DNA of 64,000 bases, taken from positions 1 through 64,000 of the forward strand of contig CAWHVB010000007.1 in NCBI GenBank assembly GCA_963832715.1, in the 5' to 3' direction. Within the stretch, counting starts at the first letter, position 1. Every line of letters starts with the position of its first letter. Origin of the DNA: DATFVA01 sp963832715 (GTDB lineage Bacteria; Bacteroidota; Ignavibacteria; Ignavibacteriales; Ignavibacteriaceae). Both the position numbers and the translations under genes were made by a program. The notes under the pieces were generated by a model. It was not told the DNA's origin and made no database searches. It saw only the letters and a program-made list of their open reading frames with translations. Shown here piece after piece: positions 45,745-54,582 of the stretch.

Positions 45745-46125
45745 GTTCACCGCGGAGGCGCGAAGGCGCGGGGGAGAAGGTAAGAAGATGAGATGGTCGG
45801 ACGGTTGGGAAACGGTTAAAACCGTTATGAGGGTTTTTGTTCGGAGGAGGGCCAATGTCTGAAGACATTGGTTAATGAGAACGCCTGCTCAGATATAATC
45901 CGTTAAATCCGGGGTCTAAGGATTTCTCCATCCGCCTATCGGCGAGATAAATCCGCCTCTCGGCGAGATAAATCTTCCTTGCGTCGGATGTCGAAATGAC
46001 AGGCTGGCATCTTGATACTTTTCTCACTGCGTTTTATGCATTCGAAAGCTCAATAACAGCAGCAAGTTAAGCCGAACAACGTTCGGCTTTACAGCTGCCA
46101 CTTCGTTCGAAAAACTCAATGGATG
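45745..46125. repeat. composite intergenic repeat block
   Basis: Contains GGTTAAAACC (45815-45824), CCAATGTCTGAAGACATTGG (45852-45871), tandem CCGCCTATCGGCGAGATAAAT units with GTCGAAATGACA (45930-46001), the TACTTTTCTCACTGCGTT unit (46015-46032) and a palindromic AAGCCGAAC-AAC-GTTCGGCTT unit (46071-46091). No gene is supported. Confidence 0.8.
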
Positions 46126-46128
46126 ACC

Positions 46129-46596
46129 TTACTTCACCATTCCTTCCGGCATTTGAACTGCCACGACTCTGCCCCTGGCTGTGACCTTATCTTCAGCTGA
46201 CAGTGAAATCTCTGAGATTACCTTCCTGCCTTTAATTTCTATTACCGTGCCGCGAAGTTCAAGTTCAACCCCCAGCGGTGTGGGAGCAAGGTAATCTACC
46301 TGAAGTGAGGCTGTGACAAATCTAAACGGCGGTTCCGTTCCCGGTTCCCTGTTTTCGTTCCGGTAAGCAGCAAGCGCCGCTGTTCCGGTGCCGTGACAAT
46401 CTATCAAGGATGCGATTAATCCGCCGTATACATATCCCGGGATTGCAATATGATATGGCTCAGGCATAAAACGCGATACAGTCTCATCCCCTTCCCACCA
46501 GCTTTTTACCTGATGCCCATGTTCATTTAACCTTCCGCATCCATAACAATAACTCAACTGCTCCGGATAGTAATCCTGTACTGCTTTGCTTTCCAC
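46129..46596 (-). CDS. PaaI-family thioesterase (hotdog fold)
   Basis: A 155-residue single-domain protein. YCYGCGRLNEHGHQVK near residues 16-31 is the N-terminal CxGCxxxNxxG signature of one hotdog subgroup. YVYGGLIASLIDCHGTGTAA (about 55-75) is the HGGxxxxLxD-like helix with the catalytic aspartate. TASLQVDYLAPTPLG and KVISEISLSAEDKVTARGR complete the fold. These enzymes hydrolyse acyl-CoA thioesters in fatty acid or phenylacetate metabolism; the natural substrate here cannot be told. It lies in opposite orientation to the T9SS genes. The 117-base gap to the transporter gene downstream on the same strand contains no terminator that I can see. Confidence 0.85.
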   Translation of the reverse strand: MESKAVQDYYPEQLSYCYGCGRLNEHGHQVKSWWEGDETVSRFMPEPYHIAIPGYVYGGLIASLIDCHGTGTAALAAYRNENREPGTEPPFRFVTASLQVDYLAPTPLGVELELRGTVIEIKGRKVISEISLSAEDKVTARGRVVAVQMPEGMVK

Positions 46597-46713
46597 TTTT
46601 TTCTCCCTTATTCCATTAGTATAACTTTGAAAAAGATGAACCAGTCAACCAAAATAAATGAAGTTCCTGCGTTTTGTTTGCATACCTTATGTCCGGTTAC
46701 TGATGCAGATGGC

Positions 46714-47556
46714 CTACCATCCTGCGGCGAATAAAATCAGCCCGAGGATCAGTCCGAATGCAAAATTAAAAGCTTTTATCCTGATAGAATCTTTCAGGGA
46801 ATATGAGAGCAGCGGAAGCATTCCGTGACCGTCCTGTACCACTGAGCTTGTAAATAATATTGAAAATGGTATCAATCCGTTTGCAAAAAGTGAAACAAAT
46901 ATAAGGTGCGGTCCCGATTCGGGTATGAGTCCTATAACAGCGCTCAGGAACAGAAGAAGCAGTTTATACTCAGAAGTAATTTTTTCGATATGGAGGTAGT
47001 GGAAACCGACTTCAACCACAAGCAATGCTCCGAATGTCCATATCGCAATCTTCCATATATGCTTTTTTATAATATGTTCAAAAACATGCTCTGTAAAGAA
47101 ATGTTTCAGATTTCTCTCAGTATTGTGTACGACAAGCTCAGGACAATCGCCGCAGGTGACCATTTTAAATTTCTTAACCAAAATATCTGTGACCCTGCCC
47201 CCGATAGTGCCGGTTATGAAGAGCAGAATGAAGAGGATGACTGCCGTACCGGGGAACATTGCCAGCATAACGAATGCCTCATCACCGGAAGCTGCAATCA
47301 TAGAGCCAGCCAGCGCCCCAAAGCTAATTAGACCGTGCATATAAAGCGTTACATCCGTAAATCCCCCGAAACATCCGGGAATAGCACCGATGAATGACGC
47401 AACTACATACTGGCGTGATTTACTTTTTCCCTTCAGTAAAGCGGATATTTTCCCTCTCGACCAGATATTGACAGCATCAACAGCTATCATCATAATTGTA
47501 ATAAATAATGTTATTTGAAGAGTTTCTCCAAGCACATCCAGCAGAATATTATCCAT
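46714..47556 (-). CDS. putative multi-pass heavy-metal exporter (ArsP_2/10TM type)
   Basis: A 280-residue, very hydrophobic protein with about eight to ten transmembrane helices, for example LFITIMMIAVDAVNIWS, AVILFILLFITGTIGG and LILGLILFAAGW. Conserved-looking segments are GAIPGCFGGFTDVTLYMHG, ASGDEAFVMLAMFP and GLIPESGPHLIF, which fit the ArsP_2-type putative heavy-metal (or manganese) exporters. A cytoplasmic CGDC pair near residue 136 and several histidines (EHVFEHIIKKH) could bind metal. Substrate is not known. The start is ATG at 47556. Upstream lies the 30-base tandem palindrome array, which may carry its regulation. Confidence 0.75.
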   Translation of the reverse strand: MDNILLDVLGETLQITLFITIMMIAVDAVNIWSRGKISALLKGKSKSRQYVVASFIGAIPGCFGGFTDVTLYMHGLISFGALAGSMIAASGDEAFVMLAMFPGTAVILFILLFITGTIGGRVTDILVKKFKMVTCGDCPELVVHNTERNLKHFFTEHVFEHIIKKHIWKIAIWTFGALLVVEVGFHYLHIEKITSEYKLLLLFLSAVIGLIPESGPHLIFVSLFANGLIPFSILFTSSVVQDGHGMLPLLSYSLKDSIRIKAFNFAFGLILGLILFAAGW

Positions 47557-47670
47557 CTTCGTTTTCCGGCAAAAAATTGTTCAGGTGTAAGGTGTAAATA
47601 TAGGAGTTGTTGAGAAGATTTAATAAATACCAGAAAGATTTATGAAGATTGGGTAGTAAGCGGAATATTG

Positions 47671-47775
47671 TTTCGGTTGACAGTTTTAAGCGAAACAGCG
47701 TTTCGGCTGACAGTTTTAAGCGAAACAGCGTTTCGGTTGACAGTTTTAAGCGAAACAGCGTTTCGCTTTACATGT
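47671..47775 (+). repeat. three 30-base tandem repeats with CGAAACAGCGTTTCG palindrome
   Basis: Units 47671-47700, 47701-47730 and 47731-47760 are identical except one base (GGTTGA or GGCTGA). Each carries TTTCGG(T/C)TGACAGTTTTAAG followed by CGAAACAGCG, so successive units build the perfect palindrome CGAAAC-AGC-GTTTCG. A partial unit follows (47761-47772). Similar palindromes recur at 60690-60800. The open frame across them (VSVDSFKRNS repeats) is only a repeat translation. Confidence 0.85.
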
Positions 47776-47844
47776 CTTGCTTTATATTCAAAAATGTTGT
47801 TAGTTGCAATAGATTTAACTTTCAGATAAAACGGACGGGGAGAT

Positions 47845-49329
47845 ATGAATTACAAATATTTTACTTTTGCAGCAATTCTGCTTCTTTTATTATTCAGTTT
47901 ATGCTCATTCACCATCATTCAGGATGATCCTCAGTTAAGTCCTGAAACGGAGGAGTGCATCAGCTGTCATGAAACTGTTACTCCAGGCATTGTAGCCGAC
48001 TGGCGCACAAGTCTGCACTCGCGCAACACTTTTGCTGCGGCTATTTCAAAACCGGCACCGGAAAAAAGAGTCTCTGCCCCAGATGTGCCTTCGGAGCTTC
48101 AGAATGTAGTTGTGGGATGTTACGAATGCCACAGTCTGAACGCGGCCAATCACAAGGATAATTTCGAACACTTCGGGTATAATATTAATATAGTTGTTTC
48201 TCTCAAGGACTGCGCTGTCTGCCATACTACCGAAGCGGAGGAATATCAGCACAGCAAAAAAGCTCATGCACTTGAAAATCTAAGAGATAACCCGGTTTTC
48301 TACACGCTGGTCAACACTATTCTTGGAGTAAAAAAAATAGCGGATAACAAAATCAGCACAATTGATGCTACACACTTTACAAGAAATGAAACCTGTTTTG
48401 CCTGCCATGGTACAGAAGTGAAGGTTGAAGGGACGATTACGGTTTCAACCGACATGGGGGATGTAGAAATTCCGAAATTAAAGGACTGGCCAAACCAGGG
48501 AGTCGGGCGAATAAATCCTGACGGAAGTATCGGCTCATGCACTGCCTGTCACCCGAGACATAGTTTTTCTATCGAAATCGCCAGGCAGCCTCAAACCTGC
48601 GAACAATGCCACCTTGAACCTGATGTACCTGCATATAATATTTATGAAGAAAGCAAGCATGGCAACATTTATGAATCCTCAAAGGAAAAATGGAACTGGG
48701 AAAACATCCCGTGGAAACTCGGAACAGATTTTACAACACCTACCTGCGCAGTCTGCCATAACAGCCTCATAGTTAATCCTGCAGGAGAAGTTATAGCGAA
48801 CCGCTCCCACGATTTCGGCAGCAGGTTATGGGTCCGCGTTTTCGGTTTAATTTACTCTCACCCTCAGCCGAAAAGCGGAAAGACATTTGAAATAAAAAAT
48901 AAAGACGGACTCCCCCTGCCTGTTACTTTTAGCGGCACAGAAGCCGATGATTATTTAATAACAAAAGGTGAACAGGATACCCGGAAAGATAATATGGAGA
49001 AACTATGTACCTCCTGTCATGGCAATAACTGGGTGAGTTCACATTTTGAAAAAATGGATAACACACTGCAGGAAACCGATAAAATGGTTGCAGCAGCTAC
49101 AGGTCTGTTATCTGAAGCCTGGAGTGAAAACCTGGCGGATAAAACAAATCCCTTTGATGAAACAATCGAGCAGATGTGGGTGCAGCAGTGGTTATTCTAT
49201 GCCAATTCAGTCAGATATTCCTCGGCAATGTCCGGTCCCGATTATGCCGCTTTTAAGAACGGATGGTGGTACCTCACAAAAAACCTAAGCGACATGCATA
49301 CACTGATCAGCCAGCTGAGGAAAAAGTAG
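47845..49329 (+). CDS. octaheme c-type cytochrome, hydroxylamine-oxidoreductase-like
   Basis: A 494-residue exported protein with an N-terminal signal segment (residues 1-25) and exactly eight CxxCH haem motifs: CISCH, CYECH, CAVCH, CFACH, CTACH, CEQCH, CAVCH and CTSCH. YEESKHGNIYE between motifs 6 and 7 matches the segment seen in hydroxylamine oxidoreductase/octaheme nitrite reductase-like proteins. The long haem-free C-terminal helix bundle (about 395-494) also fits this family. Members oxidise hydroxylamine or hydrazine, or reduce nitrite or hydroxylamine. The crosslinking tyrosine that decides the direction could not be placed with confidence, so the reaction is open. It should act in the periplasm. 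ACGGGGAGATATG gives a good start. Confidence 0.85.
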   Translation: MNYKYFTFAAILLLLLFSLCSFTIIQDDPQLSPETEECISCHETVTPGIVADWRTSLHSRNTFAAAISKPAPEKRVSAPDVPSELQNVVVGCYECHSLNAANHKDNFEHFGYNINIVVSLKDCAVCHTTEAEEYQHSKKAHALENLRDNPVFYTLVNTILGVKKIADNKISTIDATHFTRNETCFACHGTEVKVEGTITVSTDMGDVEIPKLKDWPNQGVGRINPDGSIGSCTACHPRHSFSIEIARQPQTCEQCHLEPDVPAYNIYEESKHGNIYESSKEKWNWENIPWKLGTDFTTPTCAVCHNSLIVNPAGEVIANRSHDFGSRLWVRVFGLIYSHPQPKSGKTFEIKNKDGLPLPVTFSGTEADDYLITKGEQDTRKDNMEKLCTSCHGNNWVSSHFEKMDNTLQETDKMVAAATGLLSEAWSENLADKTNPFDETIEQMWVQQWLFYANSVRYSSAMSGPDYAAFKNGWWYLTKNLSDMHTLISQLRKK

Positions 49330-49433
49330 TTTTTTGATCACAGACACCTCCCCCGTTTCTAATGTCTTTGTTCACAGCCGGGGAGGATATACAAACTTAT
49401 CTTTTCAGAGAAAAAAATAAAAATGGAGGTTCT

Positions 49434-49973
49434 ATGAAAAAGATTGGTTTGATGTACTTAGTTCTTATTATATGCCTGCTTCTACCAGCAACATCAGCGT
49501 TTGCCCAGAAAGAATCTTCTGTGAGCAAAAAAGATATCCAGGACAAACTAAACTCCCTGGCAAATGCTGTAGTGAATAATGACAAATCCACAATGGAGGA
49601 TTTCTATGCTGATGACGCCATCTCTATGCCGAATCACGGAAAAATGTTAAAAGGCAAAGATGAAATGCGCAGGAGTGATGCAGATTTTGCTAAGTCCGGA
49701 ATGAAAATAACTTCTCTTGAAATGAACGTTACCGATATCCTGGGAAAAGGCGACCTTATAGATGCAATAGGAACTTATAATATTGCCCTGACCGCTAAAA
49801 ACGGAAAAAATATAAAAGATTCCGGCAGTTTTTTAACGGTGTTTGAAAACCAGAAAGGTAAATGGAAAATAAAAGCGGAAATATGGAATACTGATAAAAA
49901 TCCCATGATGGGGGATCATAATATGAAATCCGACAATGATGAAGTGCAGGAATCCGATACAACCAGGTATTAA
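49434..49973 (+). CDS. secreted SnoaL/DUF4440-like protein (NTF2 fold)
   Basis: A 179-residue protein. The start at 49434 is supported by TGGAGGTTCT directly upstream; the longer frame from 49362 lacks support. Residues 1-24 form a signal peptide (LVLIICLLLPATSAFAQ). Residues about 30-150 fit an NTF2-like cone-shaped domain: DIQDKLNSLANAVVNNDKST with a helical start, EDFYADDAISMPNHGKMLKG, and FLTVFENQKGKWKIKAEIWN at the end. Such domains often bind small ligands or act as isomerases or hydrolases; the specific role cannot be told. A tail of charged residues ends the protein. It follows the octaheme cytochrome by 104 bases, and a strong terminator follows it. Confidence 0.82.
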   Translation: MKKIGLMYLVLIICLLLPATSAFAQKESSVSKKDIQDKLNSLANAVVNNDKSTMEDFYADDAISMPNHGKMLKGKDEMRRSDADFAKSGMKITSLEMNVTDILGKGDLIDAIGTYNIALTAKNGKNIKDSGSFLTVFENQKGKWKIKAEIWNTDKNPMMGDHNMKSDNDEVQESDTTRY

Positions 49974-49998
49974 TCTCTTGCTTTAATTGGCTCCCAAA

Positions 49999-50040
49999 AA
50001 TAGTCTGGTGATTCACTGAGCAATTATCAGACTATTTTTT
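49999..50040. terminator. bidirectional rho-independent terminator
   Basis: AATAGTCTG (49999-50007) pairs perfectly with CAGACTATT (50028-50036), followed by a T-run to 50040. It lies between the plus-strand NTF2-like gene and the minus-strand HTH gene, so it may serve both. Confidence 0.85.
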
Positions 50041-50063
50041 ATATTTTTAACAAGACCTGTACA

Positions 50064-50276
50064 TTAAAAATTCAGCCGTGTTTGTTCTGACTTACCCGAC
50101 TTTTTCTTTCCCTCTTTCTGCAGTTTAAGGAAATCACCAAAGTGCTCTTTGGAAATAATATAAATTTTACCTACCTGCTGAGCTTTAAGGTTTCCTGCCC
50201 TGATATGATATAATACCCCTGAATGTGATATTTCAAGAAGTTTTGCAACTTCCTCCACACTAAAAAACTCTTTCAT
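50064..50276 (-). CDS. small helix-turn-helix (excisionase/AlpA-like) protein
   Basis: A 70-residue protein with FFSVEEVAKLLEISHSGVLY, a MerR/HTH_17 type helix-turn-helix, and the wing KAQQVGKIYIISKEHFGDFL. Such short proteins act as excisionases or DNA-binding adaptors. Its neighbours are ordinary chromosomal genes and no integrase is seen, so it may be a regulator rather than part of a mobile element. The Lys-rich tail (KLQKEGKKKSGKSEQTRLNF) is typical. The terminator lies close behind its stop. Confidence 0.75.
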   Translation of the reverse strand: MKEFFSVEEVAKLLEISHSGVLYHIRAGNLKAQQVGKIYIISKEHFGDFLKLQKEGKKKSGKSEQTRLNF

Positions 50277-50450
50277 ACACCGGCCTGCTAGTTAATGAAA
50301 GACTGATCTCACAATAGACAGGCCTAAAATACCCTAATGAGAGCTTATTTTCAATAAATACCGGCAAGCGTGTATGTTTTAAACGCGCTTTACGGAGGAA
50401 GACACAAGAATAATTCCTTCCTTTTTAGTTTCTCAACGCAGCGGTTCTAC

Positions 50451-50717
50451 TCACTTCTTCTGATGAATAATGTCCTGTTCAGCAGGATCGAAGTTTGTCA
50501 GCATCACAACACGGGTCTTATCCCGGAAAAAAGCAGGCACCGTTAACTTTGCATTTTCATGATCTTCAGCTTCTATCATTGCATACGCCGTATGATCATT
50601 ATCCTTACACCCCCATTCAAATCGTGTAAGGAAACCGGCATTATACTCTCTAAACTGATTTACCGCCATCCTGCAATCCTCTGCTGTATGAGAGGAAATT
50701 ACAATATACCGATTCAT
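50451..50717 (-). CDS. 88-residue alpha/beta protein of unknown function
   Basis: Start chosen at 50717, where the minus strand reads GGAG, five bases, then ATG; the frame opens at 50744 without such support. The product starts MNRYIVISSHTAEDCRMAVN and has a ferredoxin-like beta-alpha-beta pattern (YAMIEAEDHENAKLTVPAFF, RVVMLTNFDPAEQ). It resembles small DUF3303/DUF4242-like dimeric proteins in size and pattern, without any firm motif. It sits 39 bases downstream of the REC/oxidoreductase fusion on the same strand and may be its third operon member. Function unknown. Confidence 0.6.
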   Translation of the reverse strand: MNRYIVISSHTAEDCRMAVNQFREYNAGFLTRFEWGCKDNDHTAYAMIEAEDHENAKLTVPAFFRDKTRVVMLTNFDPAEQDIIHQKK

Positions 50718-50755
50718 ATTTACTCCGGGTTTAATTTTTATCAAAAATTATATGA

Positions 50756-52417
50756 TCACATACCTGCAAGGTATTCATGGACAAGCTTAATCGCCATTGC
50801 TCCCTCACCAACGGCAGATGCAACACGGTTCATTGCTCCGGCTCTGACATCACCTGCGGAAAATATTCCAGGTATACATGTTTCAAGCAGATAGGGATCG
50901 CGCTTAAGTTTCCAGATCCTGTTCATATTATCGTACTTGAGCATATCCCTTCCTGTTTCAATAAAGCCCTTTGAGTTCTTGAATATATTCAGCTTTATCC
51001 AGTCAGTCACCGGCCTGGCGCCGATAAAAATGAATAGAGCTGCCGCTTCACTGGTTTTCTGCTGACCTGTTACTGTATCCTCGATCGTAAGGCATTCAAG
51101 ACTTTTATTACCCTTAGTTTCTGTGACAATAGAATTTTTTATGATTGAAATATTTTTTGTCTGATTTATCTGATCAATGAGGTAATGTGACATTGTCGAA
51201 TCGAGTGAGTTTCTCCTAATTACTATATAAACATTTTCAGCAAAAGCCGAAAGATACATTGCAGCCTGACCTGCGGAATTTCCACCGCCGACTATATAAA
51301 CATTTTTGCCTCTGCATGAATGTGCTTCCGCAACCGCCGATCCGTAATATACTCCCGCACCGGACAATTCATTCAGACCTTTGATATCGAGCGTCCGGTA
51401 ATCAACCCCGGTTGATATTATAATTGTATGAGATTTTATTTCTATCCCGTTTGATAAAGACAGAATTTTATAATTATCCCTGGTGGTTATATCGACAACC
51501 TCACAGGGCGAAAGCAGCTCTACACCGAACCGTGTTGCCTGGGTTAAGGCTCTCCTTGTGAGATCGGCGCCGGAAAGACCCGAAGGAAATCCCAGGTAAT
51601 TTTCAATTCTCGAACTTGTACCCGCCTGTCCCCCCGGAGCCTTTCTTTCAATCATGAGAGTTTTCAATCCCTCAGTACCACCATATACCGCAGCAGCTAA
51701 ACCTGCAGGACCCGCGCCAATAATTACAACATCATAAAGTTCTTCAGAAGCAGTTGAGTTCAGTCCGATTTTCTTTGCCAATTCACTCTCATCGGGAGAC
51801 TTTAATATACTGCCGTCCTCAAACAAAACGGCGGGAAGTTCATTTATATCGATTTTATGTGTACCTGTCAGCTCAACAGCCTCCTTATGAAGCTCAATAT
51901 CAAGCCACTTATAAGGAATTAAATTTCCTGTAAGAAAATCCTTTATCCTGTGAGATACAGGAGACCATTGATAACCTATTATTTTAATACCTGCCAATTC
52001 AGGGATAAAATTGTTTTGCCAGTCATCAAGCAGATCCGTTAATACAGGGTATAATTTTTCTTCCGGCGGATTCCATGGTTTAAGAAGGTAATAATCAAGC
52101 TTTAAGGTGTTAATGGCTTTTATGGCGGCTTCAATATCGGAGTAAGCTGTCAGCAGAACTTTTTTAGCATCGGGATACACTTCTCTCGCCTTTTCAAGGA
52201 AAGTTGTACCTTCCATTTCAGGCATCCTCTGATCAGATATAAATAATGCTACCGTTTCATTTTTTATTTTTAATTCCTTAATTACCTCAAGAGCCTCGGA
52301 AGCGGATTCAGCAGCGAGCACTTTGTACTCATCTCTGAATTTTTTGCGAACATCCCGCTGGATGGCTCTCAATACCTGGATATCGTCATCAATTAGAATT
52401 ACGAATGGCAGTTTCAT
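50756..52417 (-). CDS. response-regulator / thioredoxin-reductase-like flavoprotein fusion
   Basis: A 553-residue fusion. Residues 1-125 are a receiver domain: acidic residues in LIDDD (8-12), phospho-acceptor Asp62 in ISDQRMPEMEG. Residues about 140-215 form a glutaredoxin-like domain with WSPVS in place of the active-site CxxC. From about residue 225 a thioredoxin-reductase-like FAD/NADPH domain follows (VVIIGAGPAGLAAAVYG, APGGQAGTSSRIENYLGFP, VYIVGGGNSAGQAAMYL, FSAGDVRAG). The redox CxxC of true thioredoxin reductase is missing (GSAVAEAHSC), so a different electron acceptor is expected. Its neighbour, a cNMP-binding histidine kinase, overlaps by 29 bases and probably phosphorylates the receiver domain, linking signalling to the flavoenzyme. 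Confidence 0.85.
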   Translation of the reverse strand: MKLPFVILIDDDIQVLRAIQRDVRKKFRDEYKVLAAESASEALEVIKELKIKNETVALFISDQRMPEMEGTTFLEKAREVYPDAKKVLLTAYSDIEAAIKAINTLKLDYYLLKPWNPPEEKLYPVLTDLLDDWQNNFIPELAGIKIIGYQWSPVSHRIKDFLTGNLIPYKWLDIELHKEAVELTGTHKIDINELPAVLFEDGSILKSPDESELAKKIGLNSTASEELYDVVIIGAGPAGLAAAVYGGTEGLKTLMIERKAPGGQAGTSSRIENYLGFPSGLSGADLTRRALTQATRFGVELLSPCEVVDITTRDNYKILSLSNGIEIKSHTIIISTGVDYRTLDIKGLNELSGAGVYYGSAVAEAHSCRGKNVYIVGGGNSAGQAAMYLSAFAENVYIVIRRNSLDSTMSHYLIDQINQTKNISIIKNSIVTETKGNKSLECLTIEDTVTGQQKTSEAAALFIFIGARPVTDWIKLNIFKNSKGFIETGRDMLKYDNMNRIWKLKRDPYLLETCIPGIFSAGDVRAGAMNRVASAVGEGAMAIKLVHEYLAGM

Positions 52418-53849
52418 CTTTATTTTTATCCGTGATTAAAGTTTGATTAACAGGAAAACTTACAACGAATTCAGTTCTCCCCGGAGCTGAACTGACTTTT
52501 ACTTCACCGTTATGCCGGTTTATAACACTTTTGACAATATCGAGTCCTATTCCTGTTCCTTCTCCAACTTTTTTTGTTGTAAAAAAAGGATCGAAAATGC
52601 GTGATAAAATATCTTTGGGTATACCTGTACCGTTATCGGTTATTTTAACGGTAACAAGCTTTGCATCGCATACAGTTTCTATTTCAATACCGCCGTTTTG
52701 CGGTACCGCATAGATGGCATTATCGATAAGATTTGTCCACACCTGGTTCAACTCCCCGCTATATGCTTCAATCTCAGGCATATTATCACAGAACTTTTTC
52801 TTAAGCGCTATGTTTTTATCACGTATCTTGTATCCGAGAAGTATAAGCGTATCTTCAATATCCTTATGGATATCCGTAAAATGAAGTGTCCCCGATCTAT
52901 CCATATGCACATGAGATTTTATTGCCCCCACTAAATTTGTAATCCGCTCAGAAGCATCTTCGAGGTCCTTTATCAGCAGTTCAGAACTAAGCAGATTTTC
53001 GAGCCAGTTAAGTATTACCTGAAATTCATCTGTGCCGGCATCGCTTTTCATCTTCATAAGATCTTCTTTAGAAAAGCCTGTCTCAATAAGTGTTTCCGCA
53101 ATTTCACCGCCGTTAAATCCGTTTTCATCCAGCCATTCATTGAGATCATCTTCTTTTTGCATCCGCTGCAGCGGAGTCATCCTGTTCTTTCCCGAGCGGC
53201 CGTTCATTTTGCCGGATGCTGCTTCACGGATATCTTTCATAAGGATAGGAGAAATATCCTGTTTCATCAACTCCTCAGTAAGCTCTATATTCAGTTTAAG
53301 TCTTTTATTCAACTCATCCGATATCCTGTCGATAGCAGCCGCCGGGTTATTCATTTCATGTGCTATACCTGCTGCAAGCTTTCCGAGTGCACTTACTTTT
53401 TCCTGCTGCAGCTGGGTAGTTGCAAAGATGCGCGCTCTCTCGGTCATATAGCCTATCAGTCGCTGGATTAATTCCGGATTCAGCTGCTCCAGGTCGTGGA
53501 AATATTTTTTATGGAGGAGGAGCATCCTGAGTTTTCCCACTGCATATGAATTACCTGAGGTAACCCGCATGCGCGAATAAGGCAGCAGTCCTGTTACGCC
53601 CCCCGACACATCGTTATTTTCAAAACTGAAATAATAGACCAATTTTCCGTTAATATTCGAGTAGTAATTTATTTTCCCCTCAATAACGAAGGCCATCTTC
53701 TCAATAGGTTCTCCGGATTCATATAGAAGCTGACCATCCTCCCACTCCTCATATTCAGAATGTTCAATGATCCATTCAAGGTGCTCAACCGGGACATCCT
53801 GGAGAGCAATGATTTTTTTTAACTCATCTGTTGTTGTATGATAATCCAT
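52389..53849 (-). CDS. histidine kinase with N-terminal cyclic-nucleotide-binding-like domain
   Basis: A 486-residue soluble kinase. Residues about 15-120 form a Crp-like cNMP-binding domain (VPVEHLEWIIEHSEYEEWED, LLYESGEPIEKMAFVIEGKI). The dimerisation domain has LGKLAAGIAHEMNNPAAAI with the phosphorylated His near residue 165. A long helical insertion (about 185-300) precedes a HATPase domain with NLIDNAIYAVPQ, ITDNGTGIPKDI, FDPFFTTK and GTGIGLDIV. No membrane segment is seen. The cNMP-like domain lacks a firmly recognisable phosphate-binding cassette, so the ligand is open. It overlaps the start of the REC-flavoenzyme gene and should be its phosphate donor. Confidence 0.88.
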   Translation of the reverse strand: MDYHTTTDELKKIIALQDVPVEHLEWIIEHSEYEEWEDGQLLYESGEPIEKMAFVIEGKINYYSNINGKLVYYFSFENNDVSGGVTGLLPYSRMRVTSGNSYAVGKLRMLLLHKKYFHDLEQLNPELIQRLIGYMTERARIFATTQLQQEKVSALGKLAAGIAHEMNNPAAAIDRISDELNKRLKLNIELTEELMKQDISPILMKDIREAASGKMNGRSGKNRMTPLQRMQKEDDLNEWLDENGFNGGEIAETLIETGFSKEDLMKMKSDAGTDEFQVILNWLENLLSSELLIKDLEDASERITNLVGAIKSHVHMDRSGTLHFTDIHKDIEDTLILLGYKIRDKNIALKKKFCDNMPEIEAYSGELNQVWTNLIDNAIYAVPQNGGIEIETVCDAKLVTVKITDNGTGIPKDILSRIFDPFFTTKKVGEGTGIGLDIVKSVINRHNGEVKVSSAPGRTEFVVSFPVNQTLITDKNKDETAIRNSN

Positions 53850-54170
53850 CGGTACACCAATCCGGTTAGGAAATGATAATACTTGACAGGAGGTCTGCTG
53901 TAAATCCGATCCTGCTTATTTATACTATGTATCTGAAACAATTATGACGGGAAGTCCGTGGGATGCTAATTCAATTTCTATCCCGCGGTCAGGATAAAGA
54001 GATATAATCTGTAAACTATAGGGCAGAATATAGAAAACTGATTATTAAGGAGCAAGGGTTGGCTCTGGTCCAGGCTTATCTTAAAGCTAAGCTGAAACAG
54101 GTAGCCTCAAGTTTAATTTCGCTTAATTTTTTCATACTTTTAATGAACGATAAAGTTTATGGATGACTGA
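53850..54170. other. gene-free stretch between divergent regions
   Basis: About 320 bases with no supported gene and no dispersed repeat unit. It must hold the promoter for the kinase operon on the minus strand, but no motif is assigned. Confidence 0.5.
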
Positions 54171-54403
54171 ATGAAACCTTCTAATAACGGAAACCTCACG
54201 CGTACCGACCGGATCACTGCAGCAGTGCTTTCGGTCATCTGGATCGGTGCGGGACTTGCCGGGTTATGGATTGCAGTATTCAACAATATCCTGACCGGGA
54301 TATATTTTTGGTCCTACTTGCAGTCATCTATGGAATTATGTGGATGAGGGTATACAAAACCGGGAAAAAACTTGATTGGCGGTTACGAAAATCAGTAAGA
54401 TAA
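54171..54403 (+). pseudogene. small two-helix membrane protein with two-base frameshift
   Basis: The first frame reads MKPSNNGNLTRTDRITAAVL and AAVLSVIWIGAGLAGLWIAV (one membrane helix), but after about 54300 it runs out. The second frame gives LVLLAVIYGIMWMRVYKTGK with a second helix and ends at 54403. TATATTTTT at 54301-54309 appears to contain a two-base duplication that shifts the frame. Removing it would give a protein of about 75 residues with two helices. No family is known. It is close to the MFS gene but not overlapping. It was found by reading frames by eye, not from a single open frame. Confidence 0.6.
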
Positions 54404-54582
54404 AATCGGAAATTCTGCTTTAAAATAATAACTCACCGGCCTTACAACTATAACTAATTACGATCCTCTTCCACCTTAAATCTTTCCTCCCTATTTTTGT
54501 ACGTATTTTTTAAAAACAAATCTTCAGGATTGTTATTACAACCGGAATATTTCACAGGGAAGCAGGAGTACTTAACCGCCCT

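Noticed and set aside
47649..47927. Open frame with repeated VSVDSFKRNS sequence
   Set aside because: It is a translation of the 30-base palindromic array and overlaps the start of the cytochrome gene.
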